Positions 1 to 7,980 of a stretch of 22,408 nt of DNA are shown piece by piece. This stretch comes from Bacillota bacterium (GTDB taxonomy: Bacteria; Bacillota; Clostridia; Christensenellales; Aristaeellaceae). The notes beneath the pieces were generated by a model that was given only the letters and a program-made list of their open reading frames with translations, was not told the origin of the DNA and made no database searches. Every line of letters starts with the position of its first letter. Within the stretch, counting starts at the first letter, position 1. Location: the NCBI GenBank assembly GCA_023444095.1, contig JAEZRP010000046.1:1-22408 (forward strand). Direction: 5' to 3'. A program made the position numbers and the translations under genes.

Positions 1-45
1 TTGCCAAGGTGGAGGTCGCGAGTCCGAGTCTCGTCTACCGCTCCA
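1..45 (+). tRNA. tRNA-Gly (GCC), 3' part only
   Basis: The window opens inside a tRNA. Bases 1-7 (TTGCCAA) read as an anticodon loop with anticodon GCC. They are followed by the 3' anticodon strand, a short variable loop, a T-arm (GCGAG/CTCGT around TCCGAGT), the acceptor 3' strand CTACCGC, discriminator T and an encoded CCA ending at 45. The acceptor 5' half and D-arm lie outside the window, so acceptor pairing cannot be checked. The neighbouring tRNA-Cys eight bases downstream supports a tRNA cluster. Confidence 0.85.
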
Positions 46-53
46 TTTGATTT

Positions 54-127
54 GGTGCCATCGCCAAGTGGTAAGGCAAAGGTCTGCAAAACCTTTATCC
101 CCGGTCCGAATCCGGGTGGCACCTCCA
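54..127 (+). tRNA. tRNA-Cys (GCA)
   Basis: Complete cloverleaf with encoded CCA. The acceptor strand GGTGCCA (54-60) pairs with TGGCACC (117-123), the discriminator is T124 and CCA is 125-127. The anticodon stem AAGGT/ACCTT encloses loop CTGCAAA with anticodon GCA at 86-88. The T-arm contains TCCGAAT. It decodes UGC and UGU. It follows tRNA-Gly by eight bases, so the two are probably co-transcribed. Confidence 0.97.
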
Positions 128-134
128 TGAAGGG

Positions 135-158
135 CCTGTCACGTTGTGGCGGGTTTTT
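135..158 (+). terminator. Rho-independent terminator of the tRNA cluster
   Basis: CCTGTCAC (135-142) pairs with GTGGCGGG (146-153), with two G-T wobbles and a three-base loop, and is followed at once by five T (154-158). It sits eight bases after tRNA-Cys. The ATG at 144 lies inside this hairpin, which argues against it as the start of the following gene. Confidence 0.8.
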
Positions 159-197
159 CTCTTTCTGTCTTCCTGCTTCGACGAAGGAACGCGCAAT

Positions 198-1217
198 ATG
201 AGTGAAATAAGATTAGCGCCGCGGTTGGCGGCGGGGGATGCCATCGGTATTTTTTCGCCCTCCTGTCCGGCGACAGCCTGGATTCCAGAGAGAACCCAGC
301 TGGCGATCGCGTATCTGGAGGGTCACGGACACCCGGTGGTGCGCGGCTCTCTGACCGGAAAGGCGGAGGGCTATCGTTCGGGCGGCATCGCCGCCCGCGC
401 CGAGGAACTGAACGAACTGATCCGCGATCCGCGCGTCAAGTGCATCATGGCGTCGGCTGGTGGCTTTGTATCTAATTCCATTCTGCCGCACATCGATTAC
501 GAGGCGCTTCGGCGGTGCCCGAAAATCGTGGTGGGATTTTCGGATGTGACGGCAATTCTGCTGGCCGTCTACGCGAAGACGGGCCTTGTGACGTTCCTTG
601 GCCCCAATTTGATCCCTGTCTTTGGCGAGGTGCCGCCCTATGCGGATGAGAGCTACGACCACTTCCGCGCGGTTGCCTTCGGCGAATATCGGCTGCCGCA
701 TGCGTTTCCGGTTCCGTGCGCCTGGACCGAGGATTCCGTGGGGCTGGAGGAGGCGGGCGTCGCCTGCGAGGCTCGGGCAAACGAGCTGGTCTGCGTGCGC
801 GAGGGAGTGGCAGAAGGCCGCCTTCTCGGCGGCAATCTCAATACGCTGTCGGGAATTTTCGGAAGTTCCTACATGCCGGAGATTCGAGAGGGGGACATCC
901 TCTATCTGGAAGAAAACCGGGGATATCCGGAAAGTATCGAGCGTTCCATTTCAATGCTTGAACTTTCGGGCGTGTTTCGGCGCATCGGCGGCCTGATTTT
1001 CGGGAAATGTGCGGATTACGATGCGCACGGCATCGGCAAGTCTTTTTGGGAGGTTTCGATGGAAACGCTTGGGAAATACGCGTTCCCCATCCTGGCGGAG
1101 TTCGACTGCGCGCATACGAGGCCCATGCTGACGCTGCCCATTGGCTGCCGGGTGCTGCTGAACGCCAGAATGAGCAGGGTGGAGCTTCTCGAGGATGCGG
1201 TGGCCCGACGGGGGTGA
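198..1217 (+). CDS. S66-family peptidase (LD-carboxypeptidase / MccF-like)
   Basis: A 339-residue cytoplasmic serine carboxypeptidase-type protein. Family S66 members either trim the tetrapeptide stem of recycled murein (LD-carboxypeptidase A) or, in the MccF branch, cleave microcin C-type peptidyl-nucleotides. Visible motifs are VGFSDVT, holding the nucleophilic serine, then GGNLNTLSG in the middle, and CAHTRPMLTLPIG near the C terminus, holding the likely catalytic histidine. Length is typical of the family. I chose ATG 198 because AAGGA lies upstream and the in-frame ATG at 144 falls inside the tRNA terminator. No promoter is obvious between 158 and 198, so expression may depend on readthrough. 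No microcin or peptidoglycan genes adjoin it, so LdcA and MccF roles cannot be separated. Confidence 0.88.
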   Translation: MSEIRLAPRLAAGDAIGIFSPSCPATAWIPERTQLAIAYLEGHGHPVVRGSLTGKAEGYRSGGIAARAEELNELIRDPRVKCIMASAGGFVSNSILPHIDYEALRRCPKIVVGFSDVTAILLAVYAKTGLVTFLGPNLIPVFGEVPPYADESYDHFRAVAFGEYRLPHAFPVPCAWTEDSVGLEEAGVACEARANELVCVREGVAEGRLLGGNLNTLSGIFGSSYMPEIREGDILYLEENRGYPESIERSISMLELSGVFRRIGGLIFGKCADYDAHGIGKSFWEVSMETLGKYAFPILAEFDCAHTRPMLTLPIGCRVLLNARMSRVELLEDAVARRG

Positions 1218-1303
1218 GCGGAATGCTTCGTGGTCGGTTTGCCGCGCGGAGGAAATGGGCCCGGAAGGCTCAGTGGCCCGAGTGGACGTGACGCCCGAAC
1301 CGC

Positions 1304-1327
1304 TTCCGGTTAGCCGGAAACGAGTTT
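1304..1327 (+). terminator. Possible weak terminator after the S66 gene
   Basis: TTCCGG (1304-1309) and CCGGAA (1314-1319) form a short hairpin followed by ACGAGTTTTCC. The stem is only six bases and the T-run is offset, so this is a weak candidate. The rest of 1218-1501 shows no gene. A loose promoter (TTGTCC at 1418, TACGAT at 1443, 19-base spacer) could serve the next gene. Confidence 0.35.
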
Positions 1328-1501
1328 TCCTTCCCAACATCGTTATTTGTTCACCTGGTTCATCCACATTCGTTCGGTGTTTTATATGCTCCAAACTTTT
1401 CTTTGCAATTTCCCGCCTTGTCCACATGGATTGGATACAGGATACGATATGGAAAAGAGAAGGACGTGGTATCCTTGCGAGAGAAAGAAAGAGGAGCAAG
1501 A

Positions 1502-2137
1502 ATGATCGAACTGTCACATTGGTCATACATCCGGACGATTCCTTTGTCCGGGGATACCGAAACCGACATCATGAACTTTCTGGCTGCGAACGGGAAGCGG
1601 GGGACGGCCTCCCACTGCATTTGCGTTGCAAGAACGAGCGAGGAAATCGCGGCTCGCTTTGGGGCCGACCAATCCACGGCTTCTATCTCGGCGCTGCTGC
1701 ATGACAGTTCATGTGTTGTCAAGCCGCAGGACATGCTTGATTACGCCGTGCAATGCGGCTGGGAAATCGACGCGTCCGAAAGGAAATATCCGTTTCTTCT
1801 GCACCAGCGGCTTTCCGCGGACTTTGCCGGAGCGCTGTTTCATGTCAACGACCCTCTCATCCTGTCCGCCATCAGCTGTCATTCCACGTTGAAGGAAAAT
1901 CCGACCGTCTACGATATGATCCTGTTTCTTGCGGACAAGCTGTCGTGGGATCAGAATGGAACGCCGCCTTTTTATGACGCCGTATCGGCGGCCTTGGACA
2001 GATCGCTCGCGCATGCCGCCCTTGCGTATATCCACTTTGTTCTGGAGAACGGCATGATTTTATCCCCTCACCGATGGCTGCTGGATGCGAAACGATGGCT
2101 CGAAAACGAGTCCGGCGATCCTTCTGATCGGTCCTGA
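1502..2137 (+). CDS. HD-domain hydrolase, YqeK-like
   Basis: A 211-residue predicted cytoplasmic metal-dependent phosphohydrolase. The HD-superfamily pattern is present in order: an early His (ASHCICVA), the HD doublet in SALLHDSS, a later FLLHQ, a further His in AISCHSTL, and ILFLADKLSWDQ with the distal Asp. This spacing and the ADK segment resemble YqeK, the symmetrical diadenosine tetraphosphatase of Firmicutes, which splits Ap4A into two ADP. However, the usual neighbours (nicotinate-nucleotide adenylyltransferase, RsfS) are absent, so this is a stand-alone paralogue and substrate is uncertain. ATG 1502 is chosen because a GGAG-type site lies 7-10 bases upstream. In-frame ATG 1403 would add 33 residues without homology-like content. 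Confidence 0.75.
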   Translation: MIELSHWSYIRTIPLSGDTETDIMNFLAANGKRGTASHCICVARTSEEIAARFGADQSTASISALLHDSSCVVKPQDMLDYAVQCGWEIDASERKYPFLLHQRLSADFAGALFHVNDPLILSAISCHSTLKENPTVYDMILFLADKLSWDQNGTPPFYDAVSAALDRSLAHAALAYIHFVLENGMILSPHRWLLDAKRWLENESGDPSDRS

Positions 2138-2234
2138 TTTTCCCGGTTTTTCTTCCGGTACGCGCGAATCGTGTGATCGGGACGGCTGATGGACTCCGTC
2201 GTTTTTTGTCCGTACGAGAACGCTTCAAAGGGAA

Positions 2235-2266
2235 CGCTGCCCGGATCGATCCGGGCGGCGTTCTTT
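2235..2266 (+). terminator. Terminator hairpin between convergent genes
   Basis: CGCTGCCCGGA (2235-2245) pairs with TCCGGGCGGCG (2250-2260), including one T-G wobble, leaving a four-base loop, and is followed by TTCTTT. It lies between the convergent HD-hydrolase gene and the minus-strand prenyltransferase-like gene. The T-rich side favours the plus-strand transcript, but the stem could serve both directions. Confidence 0.6.
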
Positions 2267-2273
2267 GACCATC

Positions 2274-3179
2274 TTATGCCTTTTCCATCCCCATGAGGAA
2301 CTTCATGTTCCGGATGGCGATGTCCGTCTTCCACCAGTTTTTGCTCACGGCCCACTCGTCGGGGTACGCGCCCCAGCTCCAGTTGACGTTCCACGATCCG
2401 TCCGGAAGCTGCGCGCGGCGGATGAAGCCGCACTCGTACGCCGCGATCTCCTCGTTGCCCGCGTAAAACGGGCTTTCCTTCGAATCGAAGAAGAACGAAG
2501 GCCTGCACACGTAGCCCGTCTCCCATTGTTCCGTCTCGCGGGTGATGGACGCATGGACCTGCCGGACGAGCTTTTCCGCGAGCGCCCCGACGTCGAGCCC
2601 CGCCCGCGCGCCGTACTCCGCCAGCCGGATGTAGCAAGCGGCGGTGTGCATGTCCCCGAGGAGATCGCCGCCGAGGTACGCCCCGATCGCCTCGCCCGCG
2701 ACGCGCGCCCCCAGCGCGTGCGCGGGGCTTTTTGCCGGGGCGCACGCGAGCAGGAAGCCCGCGAGGCAGGCGGTGGGGTTGTAGCCCGTGTGGCTCGCGG
2801 AGGCGCTGCCCGCCGCCTACCACGGCGCGTGCGGGAAATCGTCGTTGGACTTCGGGGCGTTCGCCCAAATATGGCCGTCGAAATCCGCGCCGCTTATGAG
2901 ATAGCGCAGGATGCCCGCGACGACCGGGTGATCGGGGTCGAAAAGGCCGATTTCATGGAGAATTTCGGTCGCCGTCCACGTCTGCATGGGGACGGAGTTG
3001 GGATTCCACGCGTCCGCCTCGAGCGCGTGCCCGAACCCGCCGTCCGCGTTCTGGTACGCCGCGAGCGCGGAAACCACGTCCTCCGCGCGCCCGCCCTCGA
3101 ACAGGAAGCGCCAGCGCGCGAAATCGAGCGGGCGCGCGTTCCGGTAAACGAACGCCCGCGCCCTTTCCAATGTCTTCAT
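2274..3179 (-). pseudogene. Prenyltransferase/terpene-cyclase-like alpha/alpha-barrel protein, interrupted by in-frame TAG
   Basis: The frame would encode 301 residues with TAG at codon 121 (2817-2819). The N-terminal part has a QNADGGFGHALEAD segment, typical of the QW-like repeats of squalene cyclase / prenyltransferase alpha/alpha toroids, and ends PHAPW just before TAG. Immediately after it, the same frame continues with coherent protein (GYNPTACLAGFLLACA, then a stretch rich in Trp, Tyr and Arg) to a TAA at 2274. A TGG-to-TAG change is the simplest explanation, since related proteins often read PHAPWW there (from memory). The ATG overlaps the sulfatase TGA (ATGA), so the two are translationally coupled. 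It may be a recent nonsense mutation, a sequencing error, or a read-through codon. The biochemical role of this barrel family is unclear. Confidence 0.75.
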
Positions 3180-4666
3180 CGAGGGGCCTCCTGGAAGGTG
3201 AAGTCATGGATGCCGGAGGAGAGGTCGAACTGGTGGATGCGGAAGAGCGGCCTGAGCCGGTACTCGAACGCGCGCATGGTGCCGTCCGCGTTCAGGGCTT
3301 CGCGCAGACCGTCCCGCGCGCAGTGCGCCTCGAGGATCGCATGAAATTCCGCCCGCGCGGCGGCGTCGTCCAGATTCCGAAGCTCGTTCGGGTCGTCCTT
3401 CAGGTTGAAAAGCTGGGCGCGCCCGCCGTTTGACAGGTAGATGTACTTGAGATCGCCCTTTCGGATCATCGCCTTGAAAAGAGGCGTGCCGGGATCCCCG
3501 TAGCAGGCGAACAGGTAATCGCGCGGCGCGGCCTTTGCGCCGAGCACGTCGAGCACGGGGTGCCCGTCGCGGTACTCCGGCGCGCCCGCCGCCGCCGTCG
3601 CGATGCCGAAGAGGTCCGTAAGCGCCACGAGGGCGTCGCACTTCTCGTTGGCCGGGAGCTTCGCGGGCCAGCTTACGAGGAAGGGCACGTGGCAGCTCTG
3701 CTCGAAATAGCTCTCCTTCTGCCACGCGTGGTGGTCGCCCAGATGGTCCCCGTGGTCGGAGAAGAAGCAGATGAGCGTGTCGTCCGCGTCGCCGCGCGCC
3801 TCGACGGCGTCCAGGATCTTCCCGACGCAGTCGTCGATGTAGGTGATCTCCGCGTAGTAGCGGGACTTCAGGCTGCGCGCGCCGAAGTCGTTGATCTCGT
3901 CGCCCCAGATGACGTGGTTCATCCACACGACCTGCTCGTCCATGAGGTCGGTCTCGATGTCGCCCAGGACCGGGCTGTCCATCTCGTCGGGGTTATAAAG
4001 AAGGTTGTAGGGAACCGGCGGCGCGCACGGCGGGTGCGGCCCGACGAACGACACGAACCCGAAGTAGGGCCTGTTCTTCACCTTTTCGATTTCATCGACC
4101 GCGCGCGCGGCGGCGAAGCCCTCGACCGTGAGCTCGGGCGGGAAGGGGGAGAGCTGCGGCATGTAGTACATGTTGGTGCGCTCGCCGTGCATCTGCTGGA
4201 TGTGGTTGTACTCGGGGTGCTCGCGCCGCATGAAGCCCGCGTAGGCGTCCCGCATGCGGCTCTCCTCGCTGCCCCAGGTCTCCTCCGTGTTCATCTGAAC
4301 GTCGTAGCCCAAGTCCTCAAATGTGTCAGGTGTGGTGTGGAACTTCCCGATGCCGAAGGCGTAGTAGCCCTGCGCGCGCATGGCGCTCGCGAGATACTGC
4401 CCGGTGCGCGCGGTCATGTTCGCGTGCGCGGGGTTTCTGCCGAAGTCGTTGGAATAGCAGGTGGTGGTGTAGGGCTCGCAGCCCGTGCGCACGGTGTAGC
4501 GCGCCGGGACGCACACGGGGCAAGTGGAGTACGCGCGCGAGAACGTCACGCCGCGCCGCACGAGCCGGTCGAGGTTCGGGGTGGCGATCTTTTGGTTTCC
4601 GAGCGCCGCGATGCAGTCGAACCGGAACTGGTCGCACATCAGGAAAAGGACGTTAGGCTTTGCCAT
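3176..4666 (-). CDS. Type I sulfatase (alkaline-phosphatase superfamily)
   Basis: A 496-residue sulfatase. The N-terminal metal site is visible (NVLFLMCDQFR). The activation motif CVPARYTVRTG fits C-x-P-x-R, whose Cys is oxidised to formylglycine. A distal FFSDHGDHLGDH supplies further metal and sulfate ligands. The Cys-type motif implies need of a radical-SAM maturase (anSME), which is not in this window. There is no signal peptide, so the enzyme should be cytoplasmic and act on imported sulfated molecules. AGGAGG precedes the ATG by seven bases. It lies downstream of a solute-binding protein and overlaps the next gene by ATGA. Choline-sulfatase-like or carbohydrate sulfatase activity are both possible, and the substrate cannot be read from sequence. 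Confidence 0.9.
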   Translation of the reverse strand: MAKPNVLFLMCDQFRFDCIAALGNQKIATPNLDRLVRRGVTFSRAYSTCPVCVPARYTVRTGCEPYTTTCYSNDFGRNPAHANMTARTGQYLASAMRAQGYYAFGIGKFHTTPDTFEDLGYDVQMNTEETWGSEESRMRDAYAGFMRREHPEYNHIQQMHGERTNMYYMPQLSPFPPELTVEGFAAARAVDEIEKVKNRPYFGFVSFVGPHPPCAPPVPYNLLYNPDEMDSPVLGDIETDLMDEQVVWMNHVIWGDEINDFGARSLKSRYYAEITYIDDCVGKILDAVEARGDADDTLICFFSDHGDHLGDHHAWQKESYFEQSCHVPFLVSWPAKLPANEKCDALVALTDLFGIATAAAGAPEYRDGHPVLDVLGAKAAPRDYLFACYGDPGTPLFKAMIRKGDLKYIYLSNGGRAQLFNLKDDPNELRNLDDAAARAEFHAILEAHCARDGLREALNADGTMRAFEYRLRPLFRIHQFDLSSGIHDFTFQEAPR

Positions 4667-4686
4667 CGTGTTCCTCCTATGCCAAG

Positions 4687-4718
4687 GAGGCGCCGCTTCC
4701 TCTCGGAAGAAGCGCCTC
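4687..4718 (-). other. Intercistronic stem-loop between solute-binding protein and sulfatase genes
   Basis: GAGGCGC (4687-4693) pairs with GCGCCTC (4712-4718). An inner CTTCC/GGAAG stem closes a TCTC tetraloop, with a small internal bulge. On the transcribed (minus) strand no U-run follows, so it is not a classic terminator. It more likely stabilises the upstream message or partly attenuates, giving more binding protein than sulfatase. Confidence 0.55.
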
Positions 4719-4738
4719 TTCGTGGATTTTTCTGACCG

Positions 4739-6742
4739 TTACTTGTAGAACAGCGTCTCGAGCGCGAAGCCGAAGCTGATGCACAGGCCGTCCGCAGGCA
4801 CGTTCGCGATGTCCGCGTTCACGACCACGCACTTCTGGATGTTGGTCGAGTGCATGATGAGGAAGAGGTTGTCCGCCATGTACTGGATCTCCTGCGGCAC
4901 GACCTCGTTGATGGCCTGCTCCGGCGTCACGGCGTCGATCTGCATGTCGAGCCGGTAGAAGTCCTGCACGTACTCCGGCGGGGTGAGGTAGTCCTTGGAG
5001 TCCGCGGGCACGTCGCCGGACATGCCGCCCGCGCTCACCCACTGCTGCCACAGGGGGCCCCAGCACGAGGTCGCCCAGTCGTGGAAGAAGTAGAGGATCG
5101 CCGCGTGGGCGTTGATCGTGCGCATCGGGATCTCGTTCGCGCTGTTGGAGGTCGAGAGAAGCGTGCCCTCGGTGGCGTACACCGACACGTTTAGCCCGAT
5201 CTCGCGCCAGAACTCGACCAGCAGTTCGCAAACCGGGATGTAATCCGAGGTGCCGTCCGTCTGCGTCCAGATCTGCCACTGGAGGGGCTTGCCGGAGGGC
5301 GTCTCGCGGTATCCGTCGCCGTCCGCGTCCACGATGCCGACCGCGTCGAGAAGCGCCATCGCGCCTTCGGTGTCATGGACGCAGCCGAACTCCGCCTGCG
5401 GCTCCGCGAGGCCGAGGTACACCGTGTCGATGATTTCCTGCGCGTCGATCGAGACGGCGAGCGCCTGACGGAACTCGACGAGGTTCACGACCTCCTGCCA
5501 CGCCTGGCTCGCCGCGTCGTCCTTGACGGAGCCGTCCAGGTTCAGGCCGTAGTTCATGTTGACGGAGATGTCCGTCGGGTGGTTGTGCTGATAGCCGACG
5601 TAGACCTCGATGTTCGCCTGCTCGCCGTTTTCGCGGTAGAGGGTCAGGTTGTCGACGGAGGCCTTCGCGCGCACGAAGTCCACGTTTCCGGCGACCATCT
5701 CGAGCTGCACCAGCTCGTTACTTTCCACCACGTAGTAGAGGATCTGGTCGGCGTAGGGAAGCTGCTGGCCGTCCGCGTCCACCTTGTAGTAGTAGGGGTT
5801 TCTGTCATAGTAATAGTAGTTGTCCGCGTACCTGGTCATCTCCCACGGATAGAGGTTCGGGAAGTTGGTCGTCAGACCGCAGTCCTTGAACGTCTCCATC
5901 GTGAGCATGTCGGTCGCGTCGGAGCACTCCCAGTTGGTGCAGTCCACCTGGTTGAACACCGTGACCCACACGCCGTCCGCCGCCGGATCGTCGTAGCCGA
6001 TGGCCGCCGCGAAGGGCTTGAGGAACTCGTAGTACGCCTCAAGCGAGCCGTGCATCTCTTCCGCGAAGTCCTTGTGGAACTGCTTCAGGTAGTGCGCGGG
6101 CTTGATCCAGTCCGTGTAGCCCTTCCAGCCGGAGATCGAAATCTGCGCGAGGAAGCCGCCGTAGGACTTTTGGAAGGAAATCGTGAAGGTGGAATCGTCG
6201 ACCTTCGCGAAGGTGAAGGGGTTGCCGCTCGCGCTTCCCGCGTCGCGCATGTAGGCGGCGATCACGGGGTTGAGCTCGGCGTTCTGAATGAAGTTTTCGA
6301 CGCAGAAGGCCACGTCGTCCATCGTCACTTCCACGCCGTCCGACCACTTGAGGCCCTTTCGGAGCTGGAATGTGAACTCCGTGAAGTCGTCGTTATACGC
6401 GTAGGATTCGACGATGTTCGCGGCGTACACGCCCGTATTGACCGACTGCGCGGTCAGAAGGTTCTCGGTCATGCCGATGAACACGTCGTCCGACCAGTTG
6501 ACGGTGGTCGAGATCATGCGGATCGTGCCGCCGTAGCTTCCGACCTCAAGGTCGAGAAAATCCGGGTGGATGTCGGTCGGCGACGCGGGGACCTCCGGGA
6601 GCCGCTGTGCGACGGGCGGCAGCGCGCCCGAGGCCACGAGCTCGTCGAGCATCGGCGCCTGCGCGTAGCCTTCCTCGGCGACGGCGTACGAACAGCTGAG
6701 AAGGAGAAGCGCGACCGCAACCAACAGGGCCAGTTTCTTCAT
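4739..6742 (-). CDS. Extracellular solute-binding protein, family 5 (oligopeptide/dipeptide type)
   Basis: A 667-residue exported ABC-type substrate-binding protein. The N terminus is MKK plus a hydrophobic core, then LLLLSCSYAVAEE. The Cys could be a lipidation site, although Leu at -2 is poor for a lipobox, and AVA before EE is a good signal peptidase I site. Family-5 hallmarks are the early GGTIRM, the segment FTFQLRKGLKWSDGVEVTMDDVAF, and a late QIWTQTDGT region with paired Asp-rich loop. It is longer than the usual 500-600 residues. No permease or ATPase genes are adjacent, so it is an orphan binding protein. Its co-transcription with a sulfatase suggests capture of a sulfated oligosaccharide or conjugate (inference). 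AGGAGG precedes ATG by seven bases. Confidence 0.9.
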   Translation of the reverse strand: MKKLALLVAVALLLLSCSYAVAEEGYAQAPMLDELVASGALPPVAQRLPEVPASPTDIHPDFLDLEVGSYGGTIRMISTTVNWSDDVFIGMTENLLTAQSVNTGVYAANIVESYAYNDDFTEFTFQLRKGLKWSDGVEVTMDDVAFCVENFIQNAELNPVIAAYMRDAGSASGNPFTFAKVDDSTFTISFQKSYGGFLAQISISGWKGYTDWIKPAHYLKQFHKDFAEEMHGSLEAYYEFLKPFAAAIGYDDPAADGVWVTVFNQVDCTNWECSDATDMLTMETFKDCGLTTNFPNLYPWEMTRYADNYYYYDRNPYYYKVDADGQQLPYADQILYYVVESNELVQLEMVAGNVDFVRAKASVDNLTLYRENGEQANIEVYVGYQHNHPTDISVNMNYGLNLDGSVKDDAASQAWQEVVNLVEFRQALAVSIDAQEIIDTVYLGLAEPQAEFGCVHDTEGAMALLDAVGIVDADGDGYRETPSGKPLQWQIWTQTDGTSDYIPVCELLVEFWREIGLNVSVYATEGTLLSTSNSANEIPMRTINAHAAILYFFHDWATSCWGPLWQQWVSAGGMSGDVPADSKDYLTPPEYVQDFYRLDMQIDAVTPEQAINEVVPQEIQYMADNLFLIMHSTNIQKCVVVNADIANVPADGLCISFGFALETLFYK

Positions 6743-6792
6743 GGTACCATCCTCCTATCGACAATCCCTCGTTGGATCATCGTCTTAACGCG

Positions 6793-6821
6793 AGGATACC
6801 ATTTCTTGTAAATTTTGTCAA
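6793..6821 (-). promoter_or_regulatory. Sigma-A promoter of the binding-protein/sulfatase operon
   Basis: On the minus strand, TTGACA (6816-6821) is separated by 17 bases from TATCCT (6793-6798). The -35 is perfect and the -10 matches at four of six positions. It lies about 50 bases upstream of the binding-protein start. Confidence 0.8.
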
Positions 6822-6850
6822 CTAAAACGTTTCACAAAATTTGATCAAAT
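6822..6850 (-). promoter_or_regulatory. LacI-family operator-like palindrome next to the -35, plus TGATCA palindrome
   Basis: AAACGTTT (6825-6832), the classic core of LacI/GalR-family operators, abuts the -35 box. A perfect 12-base palindrome, ATTTGATCAAAT (6839-6850), lies just upstream. The first suggests sugar-responsive control of the operon; no regulator gene is in the window. The second may instead be a weak A/T stem ending the Nudix transcript, since TTTTG follows it on the minus strand. Confidence 0.45.
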
Positions 6851-6852
6851 CC

Positions 6853-7401
6853 TTATAAGATCCGTTCGGCCATGAGAACGCCGCAGATGGTTTTGGAGTC
6901 GCGGATTTCGCCGTCCATGACTTTTCGGACCGCCTCCGAAAGCGGCATCTTCACGAGGTTCAGAAATTCGTCCTCGTCGGGTTCGGTTTCGCCCGCCGAA
7001 AGGCCCGTCGCGAGGTAGATCGATATGATCTCCGTGCAGAAGCCGGGCGTGGTCGCCAAATCCGTGAGCTTTTGAAAGTGTTCCGCCTGAAACCCCGTCT
7101 CCTCGCGGAGCTCGCGCGCGGCGGCTTCGCGCCTGTCCTCGCCCGGACGGTCAAGCTTGCCCGCCGGGATCTCGAGCGTCACCTGCTCGAGCGGCGCGCG
7201 GAACTGGCGGACGAGGTACACGTTCCCCTCCGCGTCCACCGGCACCACGGCCGACGCGCCCGGGTGCACGGCGACTTCGCGCGGGGCCACCTTGCCGTTT
7301 GGCAGAAGCGCTTTCATGTGATCCACATGGATGATGTGCCCGTCAAACACCCGCCTGCGCTCCGACAGTCGCTCGATGAGATTTGCGTCATTCTCCATCA
7401 T
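6853..7401 (-). CDS. Nudix hydrolase, ADP-ribose pyrophosphatase type
   Basis: A 182-residue Nudix protein that probably hydrolyses ADP-ribose to AMP and ribose 5-phosphate. The Nudix helix is clear, ending RELREETGF, and is preceded by LEIPAGKLDRPGED. This gives one residue more between the motif Gly and the first Glu than the strict GX5E pattern. The YLVRQFRAPLE segment before it is characteristic of the ADPRase (NudF/YqkG) branch. Two adjacent ATG codons (7401, 7398) are possible starts, and a GGAGAT site lies upstream. The gene ends TAA close to the next promoter and probably forms its own transcript or reads into the operon downstream. Confidence 0.9.
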   Translation of the reverse strand: MMENDANLIERLSERRRVFDGHIIHVDHMKALLPNGKVAPREVAVHPGASAVVPVDAEGNVYLVRQFRAPLEQVTLEIPAGKLDRPGEDRREAAARELREETGFQAEHFQKLTDLATTPGFCTEIISIYLATGLSAGETEPDEDEFLNLVKMPLSEAVRKVMDGEIRDSKTICGVLMAERIL

Positions 7402-7494
7402 TGTTCATCTCCGGTTCATATCGTTTCTGAGATATTCTCCTGCGGGGTCCCGATTTCCTGCCAATGGGGACTAGCCAGCAAGGTCAAAATGTTG

Positions 7495-7500
7495 TATAAT
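7495..7500 (+). promoter_or_regulatory. Consensus -10 (TATAAT) upstream of the P-loop gene
   Basis: A perfect TATAAT lies 38 bases before ATG 7539, in the divergent gap from the Nudix gene. I see no good -35 at 16-18 bases upstream, so activator dependence or a weak promoter is possible. Confidence 0.4.
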
Positions 7501-7538
7501 CACCGTGAAGGATCCGGAGAAAAAGGAGGATGATTCTC

Positions 7539-7964
7539 ATGATTCAGGTGATCCTCGGTGAAAAGGGAAGCGGAAAGACAAAGCGCCTGATTGACATGAC
7601 AAACGCCGCGGTGGACGCGGAGCATGGAAACGGCACTATTATTTTTATCGATGACGACAAGCGCTACATGTACGACCTTCGCCACGAGATCCGTTTTGTG
7701 GACGCGGACAGCTACCCCGCGGCGCGCAAGTGCGCGTCGGACGCATTCCTCGCCTTCATCAGCGGCATGCTCGCCGCCGACTTTGATATCACCATGATCT
7801 CGGTCGACGCGTTCAAAAAGCTCGTCGTCACCCCCCTGGGCGAGCTGCGCGCCTTCTTCGACGCCCTCGAGAAGCTCTCGACCGAGCACAACTGCAGGTT
7901 CGTGCTTTCGATTGCCTCCCCGGCGGAGGAGGTCCCCGAGTTCATCAAGCAGTACATGGCGTGA
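7539..7964 (+). CDS. Small P-loop ATP-binding protein of Clostridia (often labelled PilT-like)
   Basis: A 141-residue cytoplasmic protein. Walker A is present at the N terminus (GEKGSGKTKRL), with IIFIDDDKRYMYD following and a conserved C-terminal half ending SIASPAEEVPEFIKQYM. I recognise it as a widespread Clostridia family usually mislabelled as a twitching-motility protein. It lacks the PilT hexamerisation and Asp-box regions, and its function is unknown. The start is set by AGGAGG (7524-7529), which abuts the ATG at 7530 but is nine bases from ATG 7539. The following isomerase gene starts 16 bases downstream, so they may be co-transcribed. Confidence 0.75.
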   Translation: MIQVILGEKGSGKTKRLIDMTNAAVDAEHGNGTIIFIDDDKRYMYDLRHEIRFVDADSYPAARKCASDAFLAFISGMLAADFDITMISVDAFKKLVVTPLGELRAFFDALEKLSTEHNCRFVLSIASPAEEVPEFIKQYMA

Positions 7965-7980
7965 GCGCCGGAGGCAGAAT

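Noticed and set aside
144..197. An N-terminal extension of the S66 peptidase from ATG 144
   Set aside because: The codon is inside the tRNA terminator hairpin and has no ribosome site, whereas ATG 198 does.
2265..4735. Long plus-strand open frames opposite the prenyltransferase-like and sulfatase genes
   Set aside because: They are Arg/Val/Ala-rich antisense shadows of GC-rich genes, with no recognisable motifs and no ribosome sites, while the minus strand carries clear sulfatase motifs.
5375..6811. A 478-codon plus-strand frame opposite the solute-binding protein
   Set aside because: Composition is dominated by Val, Leu, His, Arg and Asp from reverse-reading codons. The minus-strand frame has a signal peptide and family-5 motifs.
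7530..7538. ATG 7530 as start of the P-loop protein
   Set aside because: It directly touches the AGGAGG, leaving no spacing. ATG 7539 is nine bases away and matches the family start.
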